A stretch of DNA of 54,188 nucleotides from Paracoccaceae bacterium (GTDB lineage: Bacteria; Pseudomonadota; Alphaproteobacteria; Rhodobacterales; Rhodobacteraceae). The notes beneath the pieces are model-generated. The model was not told the DNA's origin, did no database searches, and saw only the letters and a program-made list of their open reading frames with translations. Below are positions 44,292 to 52,973 of this stretch, piece after piece. Made by a program: the position numbers and the translations under genes. The stretch spans positions 1 through 54,188 of the forward strand of contig JANQPC010000012.1 in assembly GCA_028285485.1 (NCBI GenBank), in the 5' to 3' direction. Positions within the stretch are counted from its first letter, which is position 1. Each line of letters begins with the position of its first letter.

Positions 44292-45289
44292 CCGACCCTC
44301 CAGAATGCGCAATCGCAAGGGGCGTTCAGAAGCGCTTCCAGCTCCTCATCAAGCTTGCAGAGGGTGAAGGAGACGCCCGCCATTTCCATCGAGGTCGCGT
44401 AGCGGCCCACCAGCGGCATCACGATCGTGGCGCCGGCGGCTTCGAGCCGCGCCTTGACGATGCGGTAAAGGATGTAAAGCTCCTCCGGCGGTGTCGCCCC
44501 AAGCGAGTTGACCATCACCGATACGCGGTCGCCGCTGCCCAAAGGCATATCGGCCAGCAGCCGGTCCATCATCTCGCCCGCAATCGCATCCGCGGTTTGC
44601 AGCTTGCCGCGCCAGACGCCCGGTTCGCCATGGATGCCCATGCCCATTTCCATCTCGTCTTCGGCAATCTCGAATGTGGGCTTGCCTGCCTGCGGCACGG
44701 TGCAGGGCGAAAGCGCAGCGCCGATGGAGCGGCAGGCATCCGCCGCCTTCTGGGCAACGGCGGTGACGGCTGCGAGATCGCGGCCCTCTTCGGCGGCAGC
44801 GCCCGCGATCTTGAAGGCATAGACCATGCCTGCCACGCCCCGGCGCTTTTCGCCCTCTTCGGGCGGGGCCGAGGCCACATCATCGGCCAGGAGCACGGTC
44901 GTGCAGGTGATATCTTCGAATTCCACCAGTTCCCCGGCCATATCGAAATTCATCACGTCGCCGCCGTAGTTTCCGTAAAGGCGCAGCACGCCCGCGCCGC
45001 TATCGGCGGCGCGGATGGCATCGGCCATCTGTTCGGCAGAGGGCGAGGCGAAGACATCGCCGATGGCGCAGGCATCCAGAAGCCCCGCGCCCACATAACC
45101 GGTGAAAACCGGCAGGTGCCCCGAGCCACCGCCGGTGACGATGCCCACCTTACCCGCTTTGCCAGCCGTGGCCCGGGCGACGACTTTGCCGCTATCGCCA
45201 TGCAGGCGGTAGTACTCGGGATGCGCGGCGGTCAGGCCCTCCAGCATCTCGTCAACATAGGCTTCTGGTGTGTTGAGGATCTTCTTCAT
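44288..45289 (-). CDS. dhaK: DhaK-type ketose kinase subunit
   Basis: A 333-residue DhaK domain with the covalent histidine His220 in GMGIHGEPG and GGGSGH (53-58). It reads GGGSGHLPVFTG where typical DHA kinases have GGGSGHEP, and the substrate loop is GNYGGDVMNFD in place of KNYTGD, so it belongs to a different subfamily from the fused kinase at 18849. Members of related subfamilies phosphorylate erythrulose or other ketoses. It follows the second permease gene of the Lsr-like transporter by 25 bases, suggesting that it acts on the imported compound. Confidence 0.9.
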   Translation of the reverse strand: MKKILNTPEAYVDEMLEGLTAAHPEYYRLHGDSGKVVARATAGKAGKVGIVTGGGSGHLPVFTGYVGAGLLDACAIGDVFASPSAEQMADAIRAADSGAGVLRLYGNYGGDVMNFDMAGELVEFEDITCTTVLLADDVASAPPEEGEKRRGVAGMVYAFKIAGAAAEEGRDLAAVTAVAQKAADACRSIGAALSPCTVPQAGKPTFEIAEDEMEMGMGIHGEPGVWRGKLQTADAIAGEMMDRLLADMPLGSGDRVSVMVNSLGATPPEELYILYRIVKARLEAAGATIVMPLVGRYATSMEMAGVSFTLCKLDEELEALLNAPCDCAFWRVG

Positions 45290-45314
45290 GGTGGCCTCCT
45301 CCCGGAAAAGGGTT

Positions 45315-46325
45315 TTACTTCGAAGGTTTCAGGCTGCTGCGCAGCGCGCTGACGGCATGGGTGTTGATCACCATGACGAGGATCAGAAGCGCGCCCCAGA
45401 TCAACTCGCGCGCAAAATTCGACACGCCCAGCATGTTCAGCCCGCTGGAGAGGAACTGCATCGAGAGCACCGCGAGCACCACCCCGATCACGCGTCCATA
45501 GCCGCCATAGGGGTTCACCCCGCCCAGCACCGCGATCAGAACCGCAAGCAGCAGGTAGGATGATCCGTAATCGGCCTTGGCCGAGTTTGCGCGGCTCATG
45601 ATGATCAGGCCCGCGATGGAGGAAAACACCCCCGCGATCACGTAAACCTTCAGCAGCATCCGGTTGATATCGATCGCGGCATAAAGCGCGGCCAGGGGAT
45701 TGGCGCCGAACATTGTAACCCGCAGGCCGAAGGCGGTGCGGGTGAGCAGAAGATGCAGCACGATGGCAAGCGCCACGAACAGGATCAGCGGAACGGGGAT
45801 GCCCAAGACCTGAGCGTTTCCGATCACGGCCACGGTTGGGGGAAATCCCATCACCGCGCTGCCGCCCGTCATCGCAATGGCGAACCCGGTGAAAACAAGG
45901 CCGGAGCCCAGCGTGGCAAGGATTGGCGGCAGGCCGAAGAAGGCCACGAGGCAGCCATTGGCCAGCCCCGCCACCGCCCCGATGGCCAACGCCGCAGCCA
46001 TCGCCATGGCCAGCCAGATCGCCGATTGCCCGGCGGGCATGGCGGGGTCGGCAAACTGGGTGAGGATGAGGGCTGCCACTACGGCGGAGAGGTTCGCCAC
46101 CCCCACCACCGAAAGATCGATCCCCCCGGTGAGCATGGTGATCGTCATCGCCAGTGCGAGAATCGCAAACTCGGGGAACTGGAACGCCATCGAGGTGAGG
46201 TTCTGGGAAGAAAGGAACCTGTCCGGCGAAAGCACGGACATCAGGCCGAACACCAGAACCGCGATGATCAGCAGGCGAAATTCCGGCGCGGCGGTGATGT
46301 TTCTCGATGCGGTTTGCGGTGTCAT
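45315..46325 (-). CDS. Rbs/Lsr-type ABC transporter permease (second)
   Basis: A 336-residue permease with about ten membrane helices. The family segment LTGGIDLSVVGVANLSAVVAAL follows the fourth helix, and GGVNPYGGYGRVIGVVLAVLSMQFLSSGLNMLG (parts GGVNPYGGYG, SSGLNMLG) is the C-terminal signature of ribose-type permeases. The ATG at 46325 is preferred; a longer frame (46364) overlaps the upstream permease. It lies 7 bases after the first permease gene's stop and probably pairs with it as a heterodimer. Confidence 0.93.
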   Translation of the reverse strand: MTPQTASRNITAAPEFRLLIIAVLVFGLMSVLSPDRFLSSQNLTSMAFQFPEFAILALAMTITMLTGGIDLSVVGVANLSAVVAALILTQFADPAMPAGQSAIWLAMAMAAALAIGAVAGLANGCLVAFFGLPPILATLGSGLVFTGFAIAMTGGSAVMGFPPTVAVIGNAQVLGIPVPLILFVALAIVLHLLLTRTAFGLRVTMFGANPLAALYAAIDINRMLLKVYVIAGVFSSIAGLIIMSRANSAKADYGSSYLLLAVLIAVLGGVNPYGGYGRVIGVVLAVLSMQFLSSGLNMLGVSNFARELIWGALLILVMVINTHAVSALRSSLKPSK

Positions 46326-46332
46326 GCTGCTT

Positions 46333-47334
46333 TCACCCTGCGCGTGCGGCGGCCCGCTTGGCACGGTAGGCGGGAACGCCCGTGCCCAACAGGATCAGAA
46401 CGCCGATCGTGACGGATTGCCAGGTTGTTGGGATCCCGATGACGATCAGGCTGTTTTGTACGATAACGATCAGCGCCACGCCTAAGAGCGTGCCCGTCAG
46501 CGTGCCGTATCCCCCGATCAGGCGGGCGCCGCCAAGCACCACGGCGGCGATCACCGAAAGCTCCAGCCCCACCAGCGAAAACGGGTCTGCCATCCGGCCG
46601 ACCGACCCGTGAATGATGCCCGCCAGCCCCGCAAGCGCGCCGACATAGACGTAGACGAAGAACTGCGTCCATTTCACATTGATCCCGATGCGCCGGGCGC
46701 TTTCGACCGAGCCGCCGATGGCGTAGATTGACCGGCCCAGCATCGTTTTCTTCAGGATGAACCAGGTGAGAACGATCACGATCAGAAGCGCCAGCGCGGC
46801 CCAGGGGATGGAATAGAAGTTCCCGGCCTCGGTTGTGCCACGCGCCAGAACCCCGCGCGAGAAATCCCGCATCGCAGGCGGCAGATCCGAGATCCGTTGC
46901 GAGCCCACGAAGGTCAGCAGAAAACCCCGGAAAACCGATAAGGTGCCAAGCGTTACGATCAGCGTGGGCAGGCCGAGAAACGCGATAAAGAAACCGTTGA
47001 AGGCCCCAAGCGCGGCACCAAACAGGATCGAGACGACGAAGATCAGGGGCCAGGGCGCGCCCGGCCAGATCGCCAGAAAGAGCACCGTTGCGGCATACAT
47101 CGCAAAGACGGCAATCGCGGTGAAGCTCACATCGATCCCGCCGGAGATTAGCACCAGCATCGCGCCCACGGCGAGGATGCCGATCACGATCGAAGCGCGC
47201 AGCAGGTCCGACACCGTCGTGATCGTGAAAAAGCGTGGGTCTGACAGCGTGGCCACGATGCAGAACAGGATGATGACGCCGGCCACGAGGGTTTCGTTAC
47301 GAGTCCAGAAATCTTTCGGGAGCCAGGCGCTCAT
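46333..47334 (-). CDS. Rbs/Lsr-type ABC transporter permease (first)
   Basis: A 333-residue permease. The family signatures are ISGGIDVSFTAIAVFAMYAA and FLGLPTLIVTLGTLSVFRGFLL, with GGARLIGGYGTLTGTLLGV near the end. It begins with MSAWLPKDFWTRNETL, overlapping the stop of the ATPase gene by 4 bases. It is a close relative in architecture of RbsC/LsrC/RhaP; sequence alone does not tell the substrate. Confidence 0.93.
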   Translation of the reverse strand: MSAWLPKDFWTRNETLVAGVIILFCIVATLSDPRFFTITTVSDLLRASIVIGILAVGAMLVLISGGIDVSFTAIAVFAMYAATVLFLAIWPGAPWPLIFVVSILFGAALGAFNGFFIAFLGLPTLIVTLGTLSVFRGFLLTFVGSQRISDLPPAMRDFSRGVLARGTTEAGNFYSIPWAALALLIVIVLTWFILKKTMLGRSIYAIGGSVESARRIGINVKWTQFFVYVYVGALAGLAGIIHGSVGRMADPFSLVGLELSVIAAVVLGGARLIGGYGTLTGTLLGVALIVIVQNSLIVIGIPTTWQSVTIGVLILLGTGVPAYRAKRAAARAG

Positions 47335-48827
47335 GAGGCCAGCCTGCGCGCAAGTTCATCCTCGCTCACTGCCCGCCCATCCAGCGCATCGATGATCCGC
47401 CCTTCGCGCATCACCAGGATGCGATGGCAGGTGGCGAGAAGCTCCGGCAAATCATCCGAAATCACGATGATGCCGATGCCCTGGCTGGCGAGATCGCGAA
47501 TGATATCATGGATATCGGCCTTGGAGCCCACATCCACCCCCACGCTTGGCCCGTTCAGAACCAGAACCCGCGGGGCGCGCGAAAGCCAGCGGGCCAGCGC
47601 GACGCGCTGCTGATTGCCGCCCGATAGCGATTGCACCGGCGCGTTCACATCCGGCGCCTTCACCTTCAGCCGCTTGAGCCAGTCGGCCGCCTCGCTCACA
47701 AGCCCGCCCATGTTCAGAACGCCGCTTTTGGTATGGGCGTCGAGCCGCCCGATGGCCACGTTGCGCAGGATCGACTGGCTCAGAAAGAGCCCTTCGGTCA
47801 GCCGGTCTTCCGGCACGTAGCCAATGCGCGCGCGCGAGGCCGCCTGCGGATCGCCGGTGGGCACGGGGTGCCCCTCAACCGTGATGGCCCCTTCATCCGG
47901 CACCACAAGCCCGAAGAGCGCTTTGGCGACAGAGGTGCGCCCGCTGCCCAGAAGCCCCGTGATGCCCAGGATCTCGCCCGCCTTGAGCTCAAACGAGATA
48001 TCCGAGAACGAGCCTGCCTTGCTCAGCCCGCGAACCTCCATCAGCGTTTCGGCCCCGGCGCGCACGTCGCTCGGCGGTACTTCCGCCACGTCGCGCCCGG
48101 TCATGTGGTAGGTCAGCGATTGCGTATCGAACTCCGATGCCGGGCCTTCAGCCACCTTCTTGCCGTTCCGCAGCACAACCACTTTCTCTGAAACTTCAAG
48201 CACTTCGGCCAGCTTGTGGCTGACGAAGATCACCGCCACGCCCTCGTCCTTCAGCTTGCGGATGATGCCCTGCAGGCGGCGCACCTCTTTTTCGGTAAGC
48301 GCCGTTGTCGGTTCGTCCATGATGATCAGCTGCGCCCGCGAGGCCAGCGCCCGGCAGATGGCAACGAGCTGTTTTTGGGCCACGGGTAGCGCCTCGACCC
48401 GGGCGTCAAGATCGATCTCAACCCCGATCCGCTCCAGCGCGGTGCGCGCGATCTCCCGCGCTGCACCCGCCTTGTAAAAGCGCTCCTGCTGGGTGAGCTG
48501 CGTGGCAAAGGCGATGTTCTCGGCAACGCTGAGGTTCGGGAAAAGCGAGAAATCCTGGAAGATCACCATCACCCCGGCTGCGGCCGAGATGCGCGGGTTC
48601 AGCACCGGGCGCTCTTCGCCCGCGATGCGCACGCTGCCTTCCGTGCCAGGCTCCACGCCCGAGATGATCTTGATGAGGGTCGATTTGCCCGATCCGTTTT
48701 CGCCTGCAAGGCATACCGCTTCGCCGGGCTGAACCGTGAAGTCAACGGAATCGAGGGCCGTAACGCCTGCGTATCGTTTGGTTATCGCGCGCAGGTCGAT
48801 GAATGCGGTGTCATGGTCTGAGGACAT
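47331..48827 (-). CDS. Rbs/Lsr-type ABC transporter ATPase, two nucleotide-binding domains
   Basis: A 498-residue duplicated ATPase. The first domain has Walker A GENGSGKST (42-50) and Walker B IIMDEPTTALT. The second has a non-canonical P-loop GLLGSGRTS, usual in RbsA, but its Walker B reads LVLNGPSVGVDVGSK instead of the usual LxDEPTRGxDVG, so the catalytic glutamate is absent. This domain is probably regulatory or only binds nucleotide. The signature SLSGGNQQRVALARWLS is intact. The ATG at 48827 is chosen over a TTG two codons upstream. Confidence 0.93.
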   Translation of the reverse strand: MSSDHDTAFIDLRAITKRYAGVTALDSVDFTVQPGEAVCLAGENGSGKSTLIKIISGVEPGTEGSVRIAGEERPVLNPRISAAAGVMVIFQDFSLFPNLSVAENIAFATQLTQQERFYKAGAAREIARTALERIGVEIDLDARVEALPVAQKQLVAICRALASRAQLIIMDEPTTALTEKEVRRLQGIIRKLKDEGVAVIFVSHKLAEVLEVSEKVVVLRNGKKVAEGPASEFDTQSLTYHMTGRDVAEVPPSDVRAGAETLMEVRGLSKAGSFSDISFELKAGEILGITGLLGSGRTSVAKALFGLVVPDEGAITVEGHPVPTGDPQAASRARIGYVPEDRLTEGLFLSQSILRNVAIGRLDAHTKSGVLNMGGLVSEAADWLKRLKVKAPDVNAPVQSLSGGNQQRVALARWLSRAPRVLVLNGPSVGVDVGSKADIHDIIRDLASQGIGIIVISDDLPELLATCHRILVMREGRIIDALDGRAVSEDELARRLAS

Positions 48828-48864
48828 GAACAACCAACTTGAATGCGATGTGTCGGGATTAGGT

Positions 48865-48886
48865 GGGGCGGCCCGAAGGCCGCCCC
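48865..48886. terminator. 9-bp hairpin with UUCG tetraloop between binding protein and ATPase genes
   Basis: On the operon strand the sequence reads GGGGCGGCC-TTCG-GGCCGCCCC, a perfect 9-bp stem capped by the exceptionally stable C(UUCG)G tetraloop. It starts 13 bases after the binding-protein stop. No U-run follows. It probably stabilises the binding-protein mRNA or lowers read-through. Confidence 0.7.
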
Positions 48887-48899
48887 GAAGAACAGGGGA

Positions 48900-49889
48900 T
48901 CAGAACGGGTAATCGCCCATGTTCTCGGCGTTTACGTTCACCCAGGCCTGGCCGTAGATGACCTTGCCATCAAGCGAGATGGCCTCGTAGCCCGGAAGGC
49001 CGAGATCCATCCCATCGGTGACTTCTTCGCCGTTCATGACCATCACGGCGAGCTTGTTCATCGCTTCGCCCGCAACGGCGGGATCCCAGAAGCCGATGCC
49101 GTCAACTGCACCGGTTTCAAGGTACTGGCCTGCGATCGAGGGCAACGAGGTACCGAAGACGCAGGTGGCATCTTCCATCCCGCGCTCTTCGATGGCGCGG
49201 CCGATGCCGGCCACATCGGTTGAGGCCGAACCCTGCATGCCCTTGATATCGGGGAAGGCGCGCAGAACTTCCTGTGCCTTGGTGTAGGCTTGTTCAGCAT
49301 CGTCGAAGGTTTCGTTCTTGTCGCCGACCAGCGTCATGTTCGGGTAGTTGGCTTCCTGATGGGCAATGGCGCCATCCACCCACTGGTTGTGCGTTTGCGA
49401 GGTGAGCGAACCCACAAAAACGGCATACTCGCCTTCACCGCCCATACAGGTGGCAAGCTGTTCCATCAGGTTGGCGCCGAAATCCTCGTTCACGAAGGCT
49501 TCGAGATCATAGGCCGTGTTCTGCTGCGCGGCGGCCTCGTGGGTGATCACGGCGATGCCGGCTTCCATCGCGCGGCCAAGCACCGGCTCAAGCGCTTCGG
49601 GCGACATCGGAACAACGGCGAGGGCATCCACACCCTGCGCAATCATGTCTTCGATCAGCGCTACCTGCTGCTGCGGGTCGGCCTGGGCCGGGCCCACCTG
49701 GAACGCGTTCATCCCGCTTTCCTCGGCGAACTTGGTCACGCCTTCTTCCATCCGGTTGAACCACTGGATGCCGGCGATCTTCACGACCGTTGCGATATCT
49801 TTCGAGTGCCCGTCGGCACTGGCCTGCGTTGCGATCAGCGCCGATGACGCGATCGCGGCGCTGGCCAGAAGTGTGATCTTGGTTTTCAT
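48900..49889 (-). CDS. Lsr/Rbs-type substrate-binding protein
   Basis: A 329-residue periplasmic binding protein. The signal peptide [25 protein letters not shown] is cleaved before DGHSKD. The fold is that of ribose/autoinducer-2 binding proteins: [43 protein letters not shown], and a C-terminal [12 protein letters not shown] closely resembling the LsrB end. At the positions where LsrB contacts AI-2 (SxxTxDQNQW region) this protein has [10 protein letters not shown], so AI-2 is unlikely. GGGAGG upstream supports the ATG at 49889. It heads the operon with ATPase, permeases and dhaKL. Confidence 0.92.
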   Translation of the reverse strand: MKTKITLLASAAIASSALIATQASADGHSKDIATVVKIAGIQWFNRMEEGVTKFAEESGMNAFQVGPAQADPQQQVALIEDMIAQGVDALAVVPMSPEALEPVLGRAMEAGIAVITHEAAAQQNTAYDLEAFVNEDFGANLMEQLATCMGGEGEYAVFVGSLTSQTHNQWVDGAIAHQEANYPNMTLVGDKNETFDDAEQAYTKAQEVLRAFPDIKGMQGSASTDVAGIGRAIEERGMEDATCVFGTSLPSIAGQYLETGAVDGIGFWDPAVAGEAMNKLAVMVMNGEEVTDGMDLGLPGYEAISLDGKVIYGQAWVNVNAENMGDYPF

Positions 49890-50019
49890 GTCTAGTCCTC
49901 CCAAAGCCCGCATCTATGGGCCGTTCTCTGGGTAACGGACGTGCCGTAACCCTTTTAAATCACATCGTTTCGCGCGCCGATGCCCCGAGAAACGCCCCGG
50001 CCCATACAACAATCGCGTA

Positions 50020-50046
50020 ACACTTGTGCATTGACTGCACGTTTGT
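50020..50046. promoter_or_regulatory. Candidate SorC operator between divergent transporter and sorC operons
   Basis: The perfect core GTGCA-TTGAC-TGCAC (50026-50040) extends into an imperfect 27-base palindrome (8 of 11 arm positions). TTGACT at its centre is a -35-like hexamer, with TATATAAG about 14 bases downstream on the plus strand. It lies in the 226-base gap between the binding-protein gene and the second sorC, so it may control both. Confidence 0.5.
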
Positions 50047-50115
50047 GACTATATAAGCAGCTAACCCTCGGTCAAGCCATTTTGCCGCAGGCGTTTGGGA
50101 GGAGCGCAACGCGCC

Positions 50116-51090
50116 ATGATGATGCAGAAACGCCAGGCTGACGACGATATCGCGCAGGCGGCGTGGCTGTATTACGTGGGCAATCTCAGCCAGCAGGAAG
50201 TCAGCGAAAAACTCGGCGTCTCGCGCTTCAAGGTTCTGCGCATGCTGGCCGATGCGCGCGAGCAGGGGTTGGTTCGGATCACCGTTGAACATCGCACGGC
50301 GCGTACCCTGGCGCTGGCCGACCGGCTGGTGGCCGCATTCGGCCTGCAAGAAGCGCAAGTGGCACCCGTCGAGGGCGATCCGGGCAATGACGCCTTTGCC
50401 CGCAATGCCGTGGCGATCCTCGCCAGCGGATACCTTGCCCGCATCGCAAGCTCGGATGCGCGGGTGACGGTGGGGGTTGGATGGGGCCGCACGCTCTCGG
50501 CGATGGCAGATAATCTCACGGGCGTGCGCAACAGCGGTTTGACCTTCGTCTCGCTCATGGGGTCGGTGACATACGCCTCGCATACCGCGCCGGGGGATGT
50601 GTGCGTTCGGCTTGCTGCGCAAACCGGCGGGCGTGCGATTTTGCTGCCCGCGCCTTTCGTGACCGAAAGTGCGGCCGCCTGCGAAGGCATCATGGCACAG
50701 CGCCTTGTGCGCGAGGCCATCGATGCCGCGCGCGGCGCGGATCATGCGCTGATGAGCGTGGGCGAATGCCGCGAGGGCGCGATCCTGTTTGACAGCGATA
50801 TCTTCAGCCACGACCAGCTTCAGCAGCTGCGCGATGCCGATGTGGTGGGCGATTGCTGCGGCGTGTTCTACAAGGCGGATGGCTCGGTGGCGGATATCGA
50901 ACTGAACCGCTGCACCCCCTGCGTTCAGCCCGAGGATATGGCGCTTATGGATAGTGTTCTGCTTGCGGGCGGTTCCGGCAAACGCGCGGCCACGCTGGCG
51001 GTTCTGCGCGCGGGCTTCGTGAAAAAACTGTTGGTAGACGAGGGCTTGGCCGTCGCCCTTCTGGAAGCAAGTGAAGGCGGGAGGGCCTGA
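50116..51090 (+). CDS. SorC-family transcriptional regulator (second)
   Basis: A 324-residue SorC/LsrR-type regulator. The HTH is NLSQQEVSEKLGVSRFKVLRML (about 22-43, described by QQEVSEKLGVS and KVLRML). The effector domain includes GVGWGRTLSAMADNL and GECREGAILFDS. The ATG at 50116 is preceded by GGGAGGAGC at slightly long spacing; ATGs at 50119 and 50122 are alternatives. Its stop overlaps the start of the isomerase gene by one base. It is 57 residues different in layout from the first SorC protein (no long N-terminal tail), so it is not a recent duplicate. It probably controls the Lsr-like transporter and the downstream operon. Confidence 0.92.
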   Translation: MMMQKRQADDDIAQAAWLYYVGNLSQQEVSEKLGVSRFKVLRMLADAREQGLVRITVEHRTARTLALADRLVAAFGLQEAQVAPVEGDPGNDAFARNAVAILASGYLARIASSDARVTVGVGWGRTLSAMADNLTGVRNSGLTFVSLMGSVTYASHTAPGDVCVRLAAQTGGRAILLPAPFVTESAAACEGIMAQRLVREAIDAARGADHALMSVGECREGAILFDSDIFSHDQLQQLRDADVVGDCCGVFYKADGSVADIELNRCTPCVQPEDMALMDSVLLAGGSGKRAATLAVLRAGFVKKLLVDEGLAVALLEASEGGRA

Positions 51091-51938
51091 TGGAAGGCTT
51101 CGGCGTACATACCAGCATGTGGACGATGACCTGGGATAAGGCGGGCTGTGAAACCGCCGTGGCCAAGGCGCATTCCTATGGCATGGATTTCCTCGAAATC
51201 GCGCTTCTCGATCCGCCGAGCGTGGACGCCGCGCATAGCCGCAAGGTGCTGGAAGCGGCGGGCATGCGCGCCGTTTGCTCGCTGGGATTGCCAGAGCCTG
51301 TCTGGGCCTCGCGCAATCCCGATGGCGCGGTTGAGTTCCTGGCCCTCGCGCTCGACAAATGCGCGGCCATCGGCGCCGAGGCGCTTTCGGGCGTTGTTTA
51401 TGGCGGGATTGGCGAGCGCTCCGGTGCGCCGCCCACTACGGGCGAGCTTGATAACGTGGCAGACGCGCTCACCCGGGCCGCGGCCCATGCGAAATCGCTC
51501 GGGCTGCTTTTCGGGATCGAACCGGTCAACCGCTACGAAACCCATCTTCTCAACACCGGCTGGCAAGCCGTTGACATGATTGAGCGTATCGGGGCCGAAA
51601 ACATGTTCGTTCACCTCGATACCTATCACATGAACATCGAAGAGAAGGGTGTCGCACAGGGCATCATCGATGCGCGCGAGCACCTGCGCTACATCCATCT
51701 TTCCGAATCCGATCGCGGCACGCCCGGCGCGGGCACCCTCCAGTGGGATGAGATCTTCGCGGCCCTCCGGGCGATCGGCTTCAAGGGCGGCCTTGCGATG
51801 GAAAGCTTCATCAACATGCCGCCCGAGATTGCCTTCGGCCTCTCCGTCTGGCGCCCCGTCGCCTCGGGCGAGGCGGAGGTGATGGATAACGGCCTGCCGT
51901 TTCTGCGCAACAAGGCGCGGCAATACGGCCTGATCTGA
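51090..51938 (+). CDS. D-tagatose 3-epimerase-like sugar isomerase
   Basis: A 282-residue TIM-barrel enzyme. Metal ligands Glu144 (IEPVNRYET), Asp177 (VHLDTYHMNIEE), His203 (YIHLSESDRGTPG) and Glu238 (AMESF) match the E-D-H-E set of D-tagatose/D-psicose 3-epimerases, and GTPGAGTLQWDEIF is typical for them. Relatives also isomerise L-erythrulose-1-phosphate. It is encoded directly after the second sorC (stop/start overlap) and 16 bases before the E1-alpha gene. The substrate is not determined; a C4 to C6 ketose or its phosphate is expected. Confidence 0.9.
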   Translation: MEGFGVHTSMWTMTWDKAGCETAVAKAHSYGMDFLEIALLDPPSVDAAHSRKVLEAAGMRAVCSLGLPEPVWASRNPDGAVEFLALALDKCAAIGAEALSGVVYGGIGERSGAPPTTGELDNVADALTRAAAHAKSLGLLFGIEPVNRYETHLLNTGWQAVDMIERIGAENMFVHLDTYHMNIEEKGVAQGIIDAREHLRYIHLSESDRGTPGAGTLQWDEIFAALRAIGFKGGLAMESFINMPPEIAFGLSVWRPVASGEAEVMDNGLPFLRNKARQYGLI

Positions 51939-51954
51939 TGGGATACCAAGCCGC

Positions 51955-52968
51955 ATGAAGAACTCCACATTGCCGCAGCTCTACGAAGAGATGCGCCGCG
52001 TTCGCACGTTTGAAGAACGCGTGGGCGAGCTATTCGTGCGCGGGCAATCGGCGGGATCGATGCTGCACCTGTCCATCGGCGAAGAAAGCGCGGCCGTGGG
52101 CGTTTGCGCGGCCATGCGCGAGGGCGATACGTTCACCACCCATCATCGGGGGCACGGCATCTTTCTGGCGCGCGGGGCGGATCCCAACCGCATGATGGCC
52201 GAGATTGCCGGGAAAGACAGCGGCTATTGCCACGGCAAGGGCGGCTCCATGCATATCGCCGATATGGGCCTGGGGCATCTTGGCGCCAACGCCATCGTCG
52301 GCGGCGGCATTCCGGCGGTCGTGGGCGCGGGGCTCTCGGCGCGGCACGCCCAGTCCGGGGCCGTCTCCGTTGCGTTTTTTGGCGATGGGGCCACGGGGCA
52401 GGGCATTCTTTATGAAAGCATGAACATGGCCGCGCTCTGGAAGCTGCCGGTGATGTTTGTGTGCATCAACAACCAATACGGGATGGGCACGCGGATCGAT
52501 CAGGCCACCGCAAACCCCAACCTGCATGAACGGGCCGCCGCGTTCGGGCTTGCGGCGCGCACCGTCGATGGGCTGAACGTGGAAGATGTCGTCGATGCGG
52601 CGGTGGAGCTGATGGAGGGCGCCCGGGCCGGCACGCCCGCCTTCCTCGCCGTCGATTGTTATCGGTTCTACGGCCACGCGCGGAAGGACAAATCGCCTTA
52701 TCGCGCCGAGGCGGAAGAGGAAGAGGGGCGCAAGAAAGATCCGGTGCTGCACGCCCGCGCGCGGCTGGTGGAAAGCGGCCTGATGTCCGAGGCGGATGCG
52801 GATGCGCTTGACGCCAGAGTGGCCGCGGAGATGGACGACTCCATCGGTTACGCTGTGGCCGGGGAAGAGCCGCAGATGGCGTCGATGTTCCGCGATGTCT
52901 ACGATCCCACGGAACCCGAGCCGGAGCCTGTGCGCACCCGGCTTGATCGCGTTCTGGCGCAGGGGTAG
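51955..52968 (+). CDS. TPP-dependent dehydrogenase E1 alpha subunit (acetoin/pyruvate type)
   Basis: A 337-residue E1-alpha. The thiamine diphosphate motif runs from GDGATGQG (143-150) to INN (171-173). HLSIGEESAAVGV and THHRGHG (62-68) bind the cofactor phosphates, and the phosphorylation-loop-like HEPGKGGS counterpart is YCHGKGGSMHIAD (91-103). The family includes pyruvate, acetoin and branched-chain complexes; sequence alone does not settle which. It is followed 5 bases later by the beta subunit. Its location among sugar genes, away from the usual pdh operon, points to a dedicated complex for a 2-oxo acid or acyloin made by the pathway. Confidence 0.92.
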   Translation: MKNSTLPQLYEEMRRVRTFEERVGELFVRGQSAGSMLHLSIGEESAAVGVCAAMREGDTFTTHHRGHGIFLARGADPNRMMAEIAGKDSGYCHGKGGSMHIADMGLGHLGANAIVGGGIPAVVGAGLSARHAQSGAVSVAFFGDGATGQGILYESMNMAALWKLPVMFVCINNQYGMGTRIDQATANPNLHERAAAFGLAARTVDGLNVEDVVDAAVELMEGARAGTPAFLAVDCYRFYGHARKDKSPYRAEAEEEEGRKKDPVLHARARLVESGLMSEADADALDARVAAEMDDSIGYAVAGEEPQMASMFRDVYDPTEPEPEPVRTRLDRVLAQG

Positions 52969-52973
52969 CGCCG

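Noticed and set aside
43692-51090. Autoinducer-2 (lsr) quorum-sensing operon
   Set aside because: Transporter and SorC regulator resemble lsr genes, but LsrK, LsrF and LsrG are missing and the AI-2 contact residues of the binding protein are not conserved.
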